A stretch of 64,000 nt of DNA from Providencia rettgeri (GCF_023205015.1 NZ_CP096258.1:3720001-3784000), one strand, 5' to 3'; positions 26,896 through 38,388 are shown, numbered from the stretch's first letter. Numbers and translations are program-made. The notes: generated by a model from the sequence alone, not told the origin.

Positions 26896-27300
26896 ATGAC
26901 CTGGGAGTATGCATTAATCGGATTGATTGTGGGTTTTATCATCGGTGCATTAGTTGTGCGCTATGGCAACCCAAAGCTTCGCCAACAAAAAACAGCGCAA
27001 GCTGAGCTAGACAAAAAAAGTACTGAACTCGAAGAGTACCGTAAAGAACTTGTTAGCCATTTTGCCCGTAGCGCAGAATTATTGGATAAAATGGCACGCG
27101 ATTACCGCCAGCTTTACCAACACATGGCACAAAGTTCGTCTGAATTAATGCCTGATATGCCAGAGCAAGACAACCCATTTAACTATCGTTTAACCGAATC
27201 TGAAGCAGATAACGACCAAGCGCCGGTTAAGATGCCACCAAGAGATTACTCAGATGGTGCTTCGGGTCTTTTCCGCCCTATCGAAGAGAAAGAAAAGTAA
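26896..27300 (+). CDS. zapG: Z-ring/envelope protein ZapG (YhcB)
   Basis: 134-aa inner-membrane protein with one N-terminal helix (about 4-22) and a cytosolic coiled coil (about 35-85). E. coli YhcB links division and cell-envelope synthesis and interacts with divisome and elongasome proteins. TWEYALIGL and ELVSHFARSAELLDKMARDY are conserved. GAAGGAG precedes the ATG. Confidence 0.95.
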   Translation: MTWEYALIGLIVGFIIGALVVRYGNPKLRQQKTAQAELDKKSTELEEYRKELVSHFARSAELLDKMARDYRQLYQHMAQSSSELMPDMPEQDNPFNYRLTESEADNDQAPVKMPPRDYSDGASGLFRPIEEKEK

Positions 27301-27677
27301 ATTTTTATCTTTTATCACCAGTAAGCACCTTTTACTGGTGATTTACTATAAAACACACTAAATTTAATCACTTTCTGTGTGTCTTTCATTATTAAATTTT
27401 TATTTAATAATTCTGAACAAGATTTCCATCCAAATACAATTTAACAATTCATTTATCTACTGTATAGAAATTAAAGTTTCACTTAAAGCACGTGTAAATA
27501 GATGTAAAAGAGTAGATATTCGCTACCCGTCATGGGAACTTTTGCGCATAATCGGTAGTCATAGTCATCAGTAAAATTGAATCTGATACCAACCAATATT
27601 ATATCAACGCATTGTGTTTCTTCTAAGTTGCATTCACAGTGAGTTAATAATTTATTCTTGAGAGAATCGACTGAATT
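27301..27677. other. zapG-degQ intergenic region
   Basis: 377 bp. After the zapG terminator it is AT-rich; a 65-codon open frame is not supported by codon use or a ribosome-binding site. It presumably holds the degQ promoter, which I cannot assign. Confidence 0.55.
27314..27345 (+). terminator. zapG terminator
   Basis: Arms TCACCAGTAA and TTACTGGTGA around a 7-nt loop, then TTTA; a weak T-run but a stable stem directly after zapG. Confidence 0.7.
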
Positions 27678-29072
27678 ATGAAAAGAAAAAACTTTTTTCT
27701 TACCGCAGTAGCAATGAGTTTAGGGTTATCTTTAGCGGCTATTCCTGCGGTTAGCAGTGCAGCATTGCCCGCCACTTTACCTGCTACAGCCCAAAGCCAG
27801 AACATGCCTAGCTTGGCCCCTATGCTTGAAAAAGTATTGCCTGCTGTAGTGAATATTCATGTGTCTGGTACCCGCGTACAGAGCCAACAAATTCCAGAAG
27901 AACTTAAATTCTTTTTTGGCCCAAATATACCACAGCAACAACAAAGCGTGCGTCCATTTGAAGGCTTAGGTTCTGGTGTCATTATTGACGCCCAGCAAGG
28001 TTATATTTTAACTAACAACCATGTCATTGATGGTGCTGACAAAATTCAAATTCAATTAAATGATGGTCGAGAAATTACAGTTAACTTAATTGGTAAAGAC
28101 CCACAAACAGATATCGCCTTATTGAAAATAAGCAATGCAAAAGATATCAAAAATTTAACGGCTGTTAGTATTGCAGACTCTGACAAATTACGCGTTGGCG
28201 ACTTCGCTGTCGCGGTGGGTAACCCATTTGGCCTAGGTCAAACAGCCACATCAGGGATTATCTCAGCATTAGGCCGTAGCGGTTTAAACCTTGAAGGGTT
28301 AGAAAACTTTATCCAAACCGATGCTTCCATTAACCGTGGTAACTCTGGTGGTGCACTCGTTAACTTAAATGGTGAATTAATCGGTATTAATACCGCTATT
28401 TTGGCACCAGGTGGCGGCAATATCGGTATCGGTTTTGCGATCCCAAGTAATATGGCTAAAAACCTGAGCGAGCAGTTAATTAAGCATGGTGAAGTCAAAC
28501 GCGGGATCTTAGGTATAAAAGGTACTGAAATGAGCTCCGATATCGCTAAAGCATTTAATATTGATGCACAGCGCGGTGCTTTCGTGAGTGAAGTTTTACC
28601 TAAATCATCGGCGGCTAAAGCGGGTATTAAATCCGGTGATGTTTTAGTTTCTGTTGATGGTAAACGCATTAATAGCTTTGCTGAGCTAAGAGCCAAAATC
28701 GGCACCAGCCAAATCGGTAAAGAGATCACGATTGGTTTAATTCGCTCAGGCAAACCGATGGAAGTCAAAGTGGTTCTGGAGAACGACGAAGGCTCAACAA
28801 CAAAAGCAGAAAAACTGAGTGAATCGTTATTAGGTGCAACAATTTCTAATGCAACCGTTAGCAACACTAAAGGTGTACAAGTAGACAGCGTAGCGCCAAA
28901 ATCGCCAGCCGCAGCCATTGGCCTCGTAAAAGGTGATTTAATCTTTGGTGTCAATGACGCTCGTGTTGAGACTATTGAACAATTCCGTAAGATTATCGAC
29001 GCTAAACCTCCGGTGTTAGCAATGAAAGTATTACGTGATGGCGAAACTTTATATTTACTGATGAGAAATTAA
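27678..29072 (+). CDS. degQ: Periplasmic serine protease DegQ
   Basis: 464-aa HtrA-family protease/chaperone acting on misfolded periplasmic proteins. A signal peptide (cleavage likely after VSSAA, about 29), the catalytic triad His115 (NNHVI), Asp145 (TDIAL) and Ser223 (GNSGGA), and two PDZ domains (about 265-355 and 375-460). Identified as DegQ rather than DegP by its length, short loop LA and position next to degS. Confidence 0.94.
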   Translation: MKRKNFFLTAVAMSLGLSLAAIPAVSSAALPATLPATAQSQNMPSLAPMLEKVLPAVVNIHVSGTRVQSQQIPEELKFFFGPNIPQQQQSVRPFEGLGSGVIIDAQQGYILTNNHVIDGADKIQIQLNDGREITVNLIGKDPQTDIALLKISNAKDIKNLTAVSIADSDKLRVGDFAVAVGNPFGLGQTATSGIISALGRSGLNLEGLENFIQTDASINRGNSGGALVNLNGELIGINTAILAPGGGNIGIGFAIPSNMAKNLSEQLIKHGEVKRGILGIKGTEMSSDIAKAFNIDAQRGAFVSEVLPKSSAAKAGIKSGDVLVSVDGKRINSFAELRAKIGTSQIGKEITIGLIRSGKPMEVKVVLENDEGSTTKAEKLSESLLGATISNATVSNTKGVQVDSVAPKSPAAAIGLVKGDLIFGVNDARVETIEQFRKIIDAKPPVLAMKVLRDGETLYLLMRN

Positions 29073-29099
29073 TTCATCAAAAACCCTCTGAAAATCAAT

Positions 29100-29139
29100 A
29101 AACGGGTACAGTATCACTCTGCTGTGCCCGTTTTTTTGT
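29100..29139 (+). terminator. degQ terminator
   Basis: Arms AACGGGTACAG and CTGTGCCCGTT followed by seven T. Confidence 0.88.
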
Positions 29140-29186
29140 GTTATGCTCAGAACATGTTTAAGCGATAACTCAATATTTTATATCCT

Positions 29187-30251
29187 ATGGTGAAAAAGCT
29201 AACTTTATCTGTCATGCTTGGCCTGTTGACTGCATTGATTATTATCGTTGCGGTTCCTTCTTTGCGCCCTCAAGGTTTAGCCGATTTACTATATGGTAAA
29301 ACAAACAGTGAACCCGTCAGTTATAACAAAGCTGTACGCCGTGCTGCACCTGCAGTAGTCTATGTTTACAGCAGCTCAAAAGGGAGTTTTTCCCAGTCAG
29401 GACGTGAATTAAAATCCCTCGGTTCAGGTGTGATCATGAGCCAAAATGGCTACATTATCACCAATAAACATGTTGTTGATAACCCAGACCAAATCTTAGT
29501 GGCTTTACAAGATGGTGCTATTTTTGATGCCCTACTGGTTGGTTCTGATCCATTAACAGATCTCGCTGTACTGAGAATTGACGCTGATAACCTACCTGTC
29601 ATTCCAATTAATACACAACGCGTCACTCATGTTGGTGATGTCGTACTTGCAATCGGTAACCCTTACAATATAGGTCAAACCGTTACTCAAGGGATTATCA
29701 GTGCAACCGGTCGCGTAGGGCTAAGTTCGACTCGCCGGCAAAATTTCCTGCAAACAGATGCTTCAATCAACTCGGGTAACTCTGGCGGGGCATTAATTAA
29801 TACCGAAGGCGAGTTAGTTGGTATCAACACACTTTCTTTCACTGCAGGTCAAGGCATTAGCTCTGAAGGTTTAAGCTTTGCCATTCCTACCGCCCTTGCC
29901 ACTAAGATCATGGATAAACTGATTCGTGATGGTCGAGTTATCCGTGGTTATATTGGTATTACAGCACGCGAATTGCCTCAAATCAGATCAAATCATAATA
30001 ATATTAATCAAATACAAGGATTACGCGTTTTCCAGGTTGCCCCGGGCGGGCCAGCAGCCAAAGCGGGGATATTGCAAGGGGATATCATTTTATCCGTTGA
30101 TGGCAAACCGGCCATTTCAGCCGCAGAAACCATGGACTTAGTCGCAGAAATCCGCCCTGGAAGCAAAACCGCAGTACAGATTTTACGAGATGGCGAAATT
30201 AAAAATATTGATGTGATTATCGAAGAAATTCCTGATGAGCAGGCAGGATAA
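29187..30251 (+). CDS. degS: Site-1 protease DegS
   Basis: 354-aa inner-membrane-anchored HtrA protease. Its PDZ domain senses misfolded outer-membrane proteins and the protease then cleaves RseA, starting sigma-E release. One N-terminal anchor helix (about 5-24), the triad His95, Asp125 and Ser199 (GNSGGA), and a single PDZ domain (about 255-345). Its length and order after degQ match E. coli. Confidence 0.95.
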   Translation: MVKKLTLSVMLGLLTALIIIVAVPSLRPQGLADLLYGKTNSEPVSYNKAVRRAAPAVVYVYSSSKGSFSQSGRELKSLGSGVIMSQNGYIITNKHVVDNPDQILVALQDGAIFDALLVGSDPLTDLAVLRIDADNLPVIPINTQRVTHVGDVVLAIGNPYNIGQTVTQGIISATGRVGLSSTRRQNFLQTDASINSGNSGGALINTEGELVGINTLSFTAGQGISSEGLSFAIPTALATKIMDKLIRDGRVIRGYIGITARELPQIRSNHNNINQIQGLRVFQVAPGGPAAKAGILQGDIILSVDGKPAISAAETMDLVAEIRPGSKTAVQILRDGEIKNIDVIIEEIPDEQAG

Positions 30252-30273
30252 TCATTTTTAAACGGTCTTTCGT

Positions 30274-30307
30274 AAAAAAGGTTGTTCAATATCGAACAAC
30301 CTTTTTT
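30274..30307. terminator. Bidirectional terminator between degS and murA
   Basis: Arms AAAAAAGGTTGTTC and GAACAACCTTTTTT around a 6-nt loop; T-runs on both strands for two convergent genes. Confidence 0.92.
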
Positions 30308-30360
30308 GATTTACTAAAAATAGATGAATGAAGCCAGCGCCTATTCACCTCATCAAAGCA

Positions 30361-31647
<1,287 letters not shown>

Positions 31648-31675
31648 TTACAGTCTGTTCGCTTAGGTTTTGAAA

Positions 31676-31930
31676 TCAAAAGCCACTAAGTTTACGATCG
31701 CGCTCCCATTGCGCAGGGGTGTACGCTTTAATAGACAGAGCATGAATGCGGTTATCCGCAATATACTCCATTAAAGGCGCATAAATTGCTTGCTGTTGCT
31801 TAACACGGCTCATACCGTCAAACATGTCACCGACAGCAATAACCTGAAAGTGGCTACCATCACCAGTAACAATAGCCTCATTCAGAGACAGTTTTTCCAT
31901 CAATACTTGCTTAATTTCGTTGGTATCCAT
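31676..31930 (-). CDS. ibaG: BolA-family protein IbaG
   Basis: 84-aa BolA-like protein (E. coli YrbA, acid-stress protein) that binds monothiol glutaredoxin with a shared Fe-S cluster. [17 protein letters not shown] and the conserved region KAYTPAQWE fit the family. Located between the mla operon and murA as in E. coli. Confidence 0.94.
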   Translation of the reverse strand: MDTNEIKQVLMEKLSLNEAIVTGDGSHFQVIAVGDMFDGMSRVKQQQAIYAPLMEYIADNRIHALSIKAYTPAQWERDRKLSGF

Positions 31931-32073
31931 AATGACTCAATTTATTAATTATTTGTGATTTATAATTTTACTCTAAATAGTGAAAATTGCATGCATAGCG
32001 TACAGAAGCATCCCAATAAGAATACTTAGAGCTTAATCCTCTATCCTAAAGGATTAGGCCCAACACTTAAACC

Positions 32074-32113
32074 AAAGAAAACGCCTCTTGTGCCGAAAAG
32101 CACATAGAGGCGC
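32074..32113 (-). terminator. mla operon terminator
   Basis: On the minus strand, arms GCGCCTCTATGTGC and GGCACAAGAGGCG followed by TTTTCTTT. It separates mlaB from ibaG. Confidence 0.78.
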
Positions 32114-32152
32114 TTATTTTTACATAACTTGACCCAATTTCGGATGTTTAAC

Positions 32153-32443
32153 CTAATTGAGGATAATCGCTTGAACCCCATACAGTTCAATCAATGTATT
32201 TAAGTTATCGCTAACACCGGTAATATTCAGTGAACGGTTTTTAGCTTGGAATTCACTTTTTAAACGAACTAGCATCGCTAACCCAGTTGAGTCCACGTGC
32301 TTAAGACCAGAAACATCTATATTTTCAACCTGTTCCAGCGATGAATTTTTTTTATCCCAAAACGACATTAACGAATCACGGTCTAATGTCCCAGTGAGAT
32401 ACAGCGTTGTTTCATTGACTTCCCATGCTAACAACTGACTCAT
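32153..32443 (-). CDS. mlaB: Mla system STAS-domain protein MlaB
   Basis: 96-aa cytosolic STAS-domain protein that binds MlaF and stabilises the MlaFEDB complex. IDVSGLKHVDSTGLAMLVRL contains the conserved STAS Thr. It begins one base after the mlaC stop and ends the mla operon. Confidence 0.94.
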   Translation of the reverse strand: MSQLLAWEVNETTLYLTGTLDRDSLMSFWDKKNSSLEQVENIDVSGLKHVDSTGLAMLVRLKSEFQAKNRSLNITGVSDNLNTLIELYGVQAIILN

Positions 32444-32444
32444 A

Positions 32445-33074
32445 TTACTTTGTCTCTTCTAAAGTAATTGGCGCTTTTGCACTGATTTCTAACTGTTTTG
32501 TTAAGCCATCGACACCCTGTTTACGTAGAATATCACCCCATTCATTTTGCTTAGTTGTGATCATGCTTACACCTTCTGCAATCATGTCGTAAGCTTGCCA
32601 ATAACCTGTTTTGCTATTTTTGCGCCATTGAAAATCTAAACGTACAGGAGGACGGCCGTTAGTATCAATAATCGTTACACGGATAGCCACAATGTTTTTA
32701 TCACCCAGAGGTTGCTCTGGAGCAATTTGATACGTTTGGCCATGATACATAGCCAATGCTTGGCCATAAACTTGCTCAAGGTAATCTTCAAACGCTTTGA
32801 AGTAAGCCTCGCGCTGGGCAGGGGTAGCCCCTTTATAATAGGTTCCTAGCACCAAAGCCCCTGCATATTTAACTTGTACATAAGGTAGTAATTCCTCACG
32901 AACAATTGTTCTGAGATACTCGGGGTCTTGCTTAATTTTGGGTTGCTCTGATTTCAAGCGGTTAAACGTTTTCGCCGCCGCTTCATCCATTAACTTATAA
33001 GGGTTGGTTTGGTCTACTGCCATGGCAAATGGCGCAATGGCCAACATAGCAACCATCATTAAACGTTTAAACAT
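32445..33074 (-). CDS. mlaC: Periplasmic phospholipid carrier MlaC
   Basis: 209-aa periplasmic protein that carries phospholipids between MlaA at the outer membrane and the MlaFEDB complex. A signal peptide ([19 protein letters not shown]) is followed by the MlaC domain ([20 protein letters not shown] onwards). Third-last in the mla operon order F-E-D-C-B. Confidence 0.96.
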   Translation of the reverse strand: MFKRLMMVAMLAIAPFAMAVDQTNPYKLMDEAAAKTFNRLKSEQPKIKQDPEYLRTIVREELLPYVQVKYAGALVLGTYYKGATPAQREAYFKAFEDYLEQVYGQALAMYHGQTYQIAPEQPLGDKNIVAIRVTIIDTNGRPPVRLDFQWRKNSKTGYWQAYDMIAEGVSMITTKQNEWGDILRKQGVDGLTKQLEISAKAPITLEETK

Positions 33075-33109
33075 AATTCATTCCTTTATTCTTCAAAGGG
33101 AGCATCAAA

Positions 33110-33613
33110 TTACTGTGCAGTTGACTCTGGCTCTGCACCTTGGCTATCACCACTTTTATATAAAAACTGGCCAATTAAGTCTTCTAATACCATCGCGGGC
33201 TTTGTATCTTCAAGGCGCCCGCCATTTTTTAAGATTGCGATACCTAACTCTTCGTCATCTGGGCCGATATTCATCGCAATATACTGTTCACCCAACAAAC
33301 CTGATGTGCGAATTGACAGTGAACTCGAATCAGGGATATTGTCGTATTCACTCAATAAATCAATTTTCACTTCAGGAACATAATTTTTTTTATCTAATGT
33401 GATACTGGCAACTCGACCAATCACCACACCGCCCACTTTGATTGGAGAGCCTTCTTTTAAGCCACCAATATTTTCAAAAGATGCTGATACTTGATAGGTG
33501 GATTGGCTTCCTATCGATTTTAAATCAGCGACTTTTAAACACAAAAAGATAATTGCGGCAATCGCCAACAACATAAAACAACCAACCCATATTTCACTTT
33601 TTTTACTTTGCAT
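33110..33613 (-). CDS. mlaD: MCE-domain protein MlaD
   Basis: 167-aa inner-membrane protein; one N-terminal helix (about 10-28) and a periplasmic MCE domain (about 39-117: ENIGGLKEGSPIKVGGVVIG) that forms the hexameric ring channel of the Mla transporter. It starts 3 bp after mlaE. Confidence 0.96.
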   Translation of the reverse strand: MQSKKSEIWVGCFMLLAIAAIIFLCLKVADLKSIGSQSTYQVSASFENIGGLKEGSPIKVGGVVIGRVASITLDKKNYVPEVKIDLLSEYDNIPDSSSLSIRTSGLLGEQYIAMNIGPDDEELGIAILKNGGRLEDTKPAMVLEDLIGQFLYKSGDSQGAEPESTAQ

Positions 33614-33616
33614 GAC

Positions 33617-34399
33617 TTAGTTCCCAAACATCAGTGCGGTAAGTACGAAATCCAGTCCTAAAACAGACAATGACGCATGCACAACGGTTCTTGTTGTAGC
33701 TTGGCTTATCCCTTCCGAAGTTGGGATGGCATCATAGCCATTAAATAATGCGATCCAAGTAACCGTGATGGCAAAGACTAAGCTTTTAATCACACAGTTG
33801 ACTAAATCTAACCGCCAATCAATGGAAGATTGCATTGAAGCCCAGAAAAAGCCTTCATCAATACCCTTCCAGTCAACCCCAACTAATGCACCACCTAAAA
33901 TACCGACAGCAACAAAAATCAGAGATAACAATGGCATACTAATAAAACCGGCCCAAAAACGTGGGGCAATGACTCGCCTGAGGGGGTCAACGGCCATCAT
34001 TTCAAGGCTAGAAATCTGTTCAGTGGCTTTCATTAAGCCAATTTCCGCGGTTAACGCAGAACCCGCTCGTCCGGCAAACAACAACGCAGTCACAACGGGG
34101 CCGAGTTCACGCAATAGTGAAAGCGCCACCATCATACCTAAGCTAGCTTCAGCACTAAACGTCGTGAGAACCAAGTAACCTTGTAACCCTAAAACCATCC
34201 CAATAAATAACCCAGAGACGGCAACGATCAGCAATGACTGCACACCAATGGCGTACAATTGCTTCATCAATAATGGCCATTGTTTACGAAACTCTGGTTT
34301 GCCAAGTAAGGCGCGAAACAGCATGTAGCCTGCTCGACCAAACGCGGAAAATATATCAATCCATCGGCGTCCGAAGGCTGCTATCGCCTTTATTATCAT
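33617..34399 (-). CDS. mlaE: Mla ABC permease MlaE
   Basis: 260-aa permease of the phospholipid ABC transporter with five or six membrane helices; the MlaE-family signatures [20 protein letters not shown] and [18 protein letters not shown] are visible. Works with MlaF, MlaD and MlaB to keep phospholipids out of the outer leaflet of the outer membrane. Confidence 0.96.
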   Translation of the reverse strand: MIIKAIAAFGRRWIDIFSAFGRAGYMLFRALLGKPEFRKQWPLLMKQLYAIGVQSLLIVAVSGLFIGMVLGLQGYLVLTTFSAEASLGMMVALSLLRELGPVVTALLFAGRAGSALTAEIGLMKATEQISSLEMMAVDPLRRVIAPRFWAGFISMPLLSLIFVAVGILGGALVGVDWKGIDEGFFWASMQSSIDWRLDLVNCVIKSLVFAITVTWIALFNGYDAIPTSEGISQATTRTVVHASLSVLGLDFVLTALMFGN

Positions 34400-34405
34400 C
34401 TTATT

Positions 34406-35209
34406 TTACCCTAATAAATCAGCTAGATAATCATTGGCGGGAAAACGGAATGGAACAGGCCCATCCGCAATACCATCAAGGAATTGTCGCACACGAGGGT
34501 CTTGGTTTTCACGCAATTCTTCACCCGTTCCCTGAGCAATGACATGCTGCTGCGCAACAATATAAGCATTATCTGCGATGCTCAATACCTCTGGAACATC
34601 ATGGGAAACCACGACACAGGTGACACCCAGCGCCTGATTAAGCTCATCAATCAATTTAACCAAAACACCCATAGTAATCGGATCTTGACCAACAAAAGGC
34701 TCATCAAACATGATTAAATTTGGGTCTAGAGCAATAGCTCGCGCTAAAGCGGCCCGCCTAGCCATACCACCCGATAATTCAGATGGCATTAATTTGGCAG
34801 CGCCTCGCAAGCCAACCGCCTCTAATTTCATCATCACCGTCGTATGGATCAGCGATTCAGGCAGGTTAGTGTGCTCACGCAGCGGGAAAGCCACATTATT
34901 GAATACGTCCATGTCTGTGAATAGTGCTCCAGACTGGAACAGCATGCTCATCTTTTTACGAGACTGATACAGTTTTGAGCGTGATAGAGCCGGAATATTG
35001 TCACCATCAAACCAAATTTCACCTTCATTTGGCCGTAATTGCCCACCAATCAAGCGCAGTAATGTGGTTTTACCGATCCCTGACGGCCCCATAATTGCCG
35101 TAATTTTCCCACGAGGAACAGTCAGATTAATATTTTCAAATATTTTCCGATCTCCTCGAGTAAAGGACATGTTCCGTACTTCAATTAAGTTGTCTGTCTG
35201 TGCTTGCAT
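34406..35209 (-). CDS. mlaF: Mla ABC ATPase MlaF
   Basis: 267-aa ATPase. Walker A GPSGIGKTTLL, the signature LSGGMARRAALARA, Walker B LIMFDEPFVGQDP and the switch His (VVSHD) are all present. First gene of the mla operon. E. coli has yrbG between mlaF and kdsD; it is absent here. Confidence 0.96.
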   Translation of the reverse strand: MQAQTDNLIEVRNMSFTRGDRKIFENINLTVPRGKITAIMGPSGIGKTTLLRLIGGQLRPNEGEIWFDGDNIPALSRSKLYQSRKKMSMLFQSGALFTDMDVFNNVAFPLREHTNLPESLIHTTVMMKLEAVGLRGAAKLMPSELSGGMARRAALARAIALDPNLIMFDEPFVGQDPITMGVLVKLIDELNQALGVTCVVVSHDVPEVLSIADNAYIVAQQHVIAQGTGEELRENQDPRVRQFLDGIADGPVPFRFPANDYLADLLG

Positions 35210-35673
35210 TGTTAAATAACTCGTTATACACCACGCGTAAACATTTTTATCCCTTCAGATGTTACCGAAAGATAAACTGAAAATCGTCAAATATCACAAC
35301 AAAATAGAATTTATAGTATTATAGCGTCGAAAATATGACTTTTAGTATTACAACTTTGTTTTTACCTAAATAATACAGAGAAAAAACAATATAATTTCTT
35401 TATAGTCAGCAAAAGCTTTCGCGATTAACAGCAGATAGCTCTTAGAATGCTATAATTTACCTAGCTGAGGATACGCGAATTTGCATATCTATTTTTGGTT
35501 CAAGGTGCTAATGAAACCCTCTAATACAGATTAAATTCTACACCGAAGTGCCAAAAATACTTATAAAGTCTAAAGCTAACATTAAAAATAGCTTAACTGA
35601 CAAAATACTTACTGATACCAAGTATTCGTTATACAATTTGATTTCGCTAATCCCATTAACTTGAAAGCTACGC
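35210..35673. other. Divergent promoter region mla/kdsD
   Basis: 464 bp with no gene; it occupies the place of yrbG. TGCTATAAT (35448-35456) is a perfect extended -10 for the + strand, implying a kdsD leader of about 210 nt. On the minus strand TATAAT at 35323-35318 could start the mla operon about 100 nt before mlaF. Confidence 0.55.
35448..35456 (+). promoter_or_regulatory. Candidate kdsD operon promoter (extended -10)
   Basis: TGC-TATAAT, a full extended -10, which can work without a good -35. The long leader that follows has no obvious regulatory fold that I can name. Confidence 0.5.
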
Positions 35674-36654
35674 ATGGAACTAGAAATGTCAAACTTCGAT
35701 TTTCAGAAAGTAGGTAAAGAAGTTCTCCATATCGAACACGAAGGTCTAAAAAACCTCGAACAATATATCAATACTGATTTTGACCGCGCTTGCCAGCTTA
35801 TTTTTAACTGTGAAGGCAAAGTCGTCGTAATGGGAATGGGGAAATCGGGGCATATTGGTCGTAAAATTGCAGCCACACTAGCGAGCACAGGTACGCCATC
35901 ATTTTTTGTTCACCCAGGAGAAGCTAGCCACGGTGACCTTGGGATGATTACGCATAAAGATGTTGTGTTAGCCATTTCGAATTCAGGGGAGTCAGGGGAA
36001 ATTTTGGCCCTGCTTCCTGTTTTAAAAAGAATTAAGGTTCCCTTAATCTGCATGACTAATAACCCTGATAGTAATATGGGGAAATATGCTGATGTGCATT
36101 TGTGCATCAAGGTGCCTCAAGAAGCCTGCCCTTTGGGGCTTGCACCTACCACAAGTACAACTGCGACGCTTGTGATGGGGGATGCATTAGCGATTGCCTT
36201 ATTAACTGCACGCGGTTTCACGGCGAATGATTTTGCGCTTTCGCATCCAGGTGGCGCACTTGGGCGCAAACTTTTACTCCTCGTTCGTGATTTAATGAAT
36301 ACGGGTGATGATATCCCCCATATTCCTAAAAGCGCGTCTTTACGTGAGGCACTCGTGGAGATTACCCGCAAAAAACTGGGGATGACGGTCATTTGTGATG
36401 ATGACATGAATATTGAAGGTATTTTCACTGATGGGGATTTACGCCGTATCTTTGATATGGGTATCGACCTGAATAACGCTAAAATTGCTGATTTAATGAC
36501 ACCCGGTGGAATACGAGTATCGCCAACCATGTTAGCAGTCGAAGCGCTCAACTTAATGCAATCTCGACACGTGACTTCGTTACTGGTCGCAAATGATAAC
36601 AAATTAGTTGGTGTATTACATATGCATGACCTGCTACAAGCAGGTGTTGTATAA
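35674..36654 (+). CDS. kdsD: Arabinose-5-phosphate isomerase KdsD
   Basis: 326-aa enzyme converting ribulose 5-phosphate to arabinose 5-phosphate, the first step to KDO for LPS. An SIS domain (about 42-185, GMGKSGHIGRKIAATLASTGTPSFFVHP) is followed by two CBS domains. The start is uncertain: ATG at 35674 or at 35686 (which has GGAAC upstream). First gene of a long operon through npr. Confidence 0.95.
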   Translation: MELEMSNFDFQKVGKEVLHIEHEGLKNLEQYINTDFDRACQLIFNCEGKVVVMGMGKSGHIGRKIAATLASTGTPSFFVHPGEASHGDLGMITHKDVVLAISNSGESGEILALLPVLKRIKVPLICMTNNPDSNMGKYADVHLCIKVPQEACPLGLAPTTSTTATLVMGDALAIALLTARGFTANDFALSHPGGALGRKLLLLVRDLMNTGDDIPHIPKSASLREALVEITRKKLGMTVICDDDMNIEGIFTDGDLRRIFDMGIDLNNAKIADLMTPGGIRVSPTMLAVEALNLMQSRHVTSLLVANDNKLVGVLHMHDLLQAGVV

Positions 36655-36668
36655 CATAAGGAAATACC

Positions 36669-37229
36669 ATGACGTCTACCTTTTTGGAAACCTGCTATGG
36701 CCCTGTCGCCGATACTGTTTTAATCAAAGCAGAAAAAATCAAATTACTGATCTGCGATGTTGATGGTGTCATGTCCGATGGTTTGGTCTATATGGGAAAT
36801 AATGGCGAAGAACTCAAAGCCTTTAATGTCCGTGACGGCTATGGAATACGTTGCTTATTAACGTCCGGTATTGAAGTCGCCATCATTACAGGAAGAAAAG
36901 CGAAGCTTCTTGAAGATAGAGCCCAAACATTAGGGATTACATATCTTTACCAAGGGCAAAGCGATAAGCTTTTGGCGTATCACGAACTGTTAGATACACT
37001 ACAATTATCAGATGAAGAAATAGCTTATATTGGGGACGACCTGATTGACTGGCCTGTTATGGCCAAAGTCGGCTTATCCGTCGCCGTTGCTGATGCCCAC
37101 CCTTTGCTATTACCGAAAGCGGATTATGTGACCCGTATTGGCGGCGGAAAAGGGGCAGTCCGCGAACTTTGTGACCTTATTTTGCTTTCTCAAGACAAAC
37201 TAGAAGAAGCAAAAGGTTTATCAATATAA
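36669..37229 (+). CDS. kdsC: KDO-8-phosphate phosphatase KdsC
   Basis: 186-aa HAD-type phosphatase releasing KDO from KDO 8-phosphate. HAD motifs: DVDGVMSDG (nucleophile Asp), ITGRK, and YIGDDLIDWPVM. 14 bp after kdsD. Confidence 0.96.
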   Translation: MTSTFLETCYGPVADTVLIKAEKIKLLICDVDGVMSDGLVYMGNNGEELKAFNVRDGYGIRCLLTSGIEVAIITGRKAKLLEDRAQTLGITYLYQGQSDKLLAYHELLDTLQLSDEEIAYIGDDLIDWPVMAKVGLSVAVADAHPLLLPKADYVTRIGGGKGAVRELCDLILLSQDKLEEAKGLSI

Positions 37230-37245
37230 CGAATAGATTGAATTC

Positions 37246-37821
37246 ATGAGCAATGCGAAGAAGTGGTTAATCATTATTTTATCCTTAGTGGTATTAGGGC
37301 TTATCGGTTGGAATTTAGCAGGTAATGATTCCGACAGCGCAGAGGATAAAGTAATTAATGATGGGCAACCTAATTATCAAACTGATGATTCAGTGACTTT
37401 TGTCTATAATCCAACGGGTAATTTAGCGTATAAACTCGTTTCAGATAAAATAGATAACTACACTGAAGGGAAAATCACGTGGTTTTCGAAACCGGTTCTT
37501 ACCACTTATAACGAAGCAGGTGAACCTACCTGGACGGTTAAGGCTTTCAAAGCAAGGTTAACGAACGATAGAATTCTCTATTTATACAGCGATGTTCAAG
37601 TTGATAGTTTAACTAAAGACTCGCAGATCCAACGAATTACAACTGAGAGTGCAGTTGTCAATTTGACAACACAAGACGTTTCATCTGATGATAAAGTGAC
37701 CATTATTGGACAAGGTCTCAATTCTACTGGTATGAAAATGAAGGGAAACCTTCGTACAAGAACGGCTGAATTAATCGAAGATGTAAAAACTCATTATGTG
37801 TTACAACCAGAAGAGCATTAA
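37246..37821 (+). CDS. lptC: LPS export protein LptC
   Basis: 191-aa bitopic inner-membrane protein; N-terminal helix (about 6-24) then a periplasmic beta-jellyroll that receives LPS from LptB2FG and passes it to LptA. TWTVKAFKARLTNDRILYLYSDVQVDSL-like region is conserved (about 84-110). 16 bp after kdsC. Confidence 0.95.
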   Translation: MSNAKKWLIIILSLVVLGLIGWNLAGNDSDSAEDKVINDGQPNYQTDDSVTFVYNPTGNLAYKLVSDKIDNYTEGKITWFSKPVLTTYNEAGEPTWTVKAFKARLTNDRILYLYSDVQVDSLTKDSQIQRITTESAVVNLTTQDVSSDDKVTIIGQGLNSTGMKMKGNLRTRTAELIEDVKTHYVLQPEEH

Positions 37822-37822
37822 A

Positions 37823-38383
37823 ATGAATCAAGTAACTAAGAAACGTTTTATTCAAGGAGCTGTTGCCAGTGCAATTTTTGCTCTTAGCCTACCTGCGATG
37901 GCATTAAAAAGTGATACGCAGCAGCCAATGACGATTAATTCGGTCAAACAATCTCTTGATTTAGAAAAAAACGTCACCACCTTTACTGATGATGTTGTTA
38001 TAAAACAAGGTTCTATTGATATCAGAGCCAATAAAGTGGTTGTAACACGTCCAAGTAGTGACTCGGATAAAATTGTGATTGAGGCCTTTGGTACCCCAGT
38101 TACTTTTTACCAATTACAGGATGATGGCAAGCCAATTAAAGGCCATGCCAGCAAAGCCCGTTATGAGGTCGATAAACAGCTCGTCACCTTAACAGGCAAT
38201 GCCTATCTTGAGCAATTAGACAGCAATATTCAGGGTGACAAAATTACCTATATTGTGCCAACGCAACAAATGGAAGCATTTAGTGATAAAGGCAAACGCG
38301 TCACTACCGTAATACTGCCAGCGCAATTGCAAGAAAAAGGCCCTGCAGCAAATAAAAATTCATCAGCAAGTAAGAGTAAATAA
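37823..38383 (+). CDS. lptA: LPS periplasmic bridge protein LptA
   Basis: 186-aa periplasmic protein; signal peptide ending in LSLPAMA, then the OstA-like jellyroll that polymerises into the LPS bridge. The ATG at 37823 lies one base after the lptC stop with AAGAG upstream; the same frame is open 9 codons further upstream inside lptC. Confidence 0.95.
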   Translation: MNQVTKKRFIQGAVASAIFALSLPAMALKSDTQQPMTINSVKQSLDLEKNVTTFTDDVVIKQGSIDIRANKVVVTRPSSDSDKIVIEAFGTPVTFYQLQDDGKPIKGHASKARYEVDKQLVTLTGNAYLEQLDSNIQGDKITYIVPTQQMEAFSDKGKRVTTVILPAQLQEKGPAANKNSSASKSK

Positions 38384-38388
38384 CTGTT

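Noticed and set aside
27377..27574. 65-codon frame upstream of degQ
   Set aside because: AT-rich, no ribosome-binding site, no family likeness.
28238..28954. 238-codon open frame antisense to degQ
   Set aside because: degQ is certain on the other strand; the product resembles no family and has no plausible start site.
36117..36602. 161-codon open frame antisense to kdsD
   Set aside because: Overlaps the CBS domains of kdsD throughout; a shadow.
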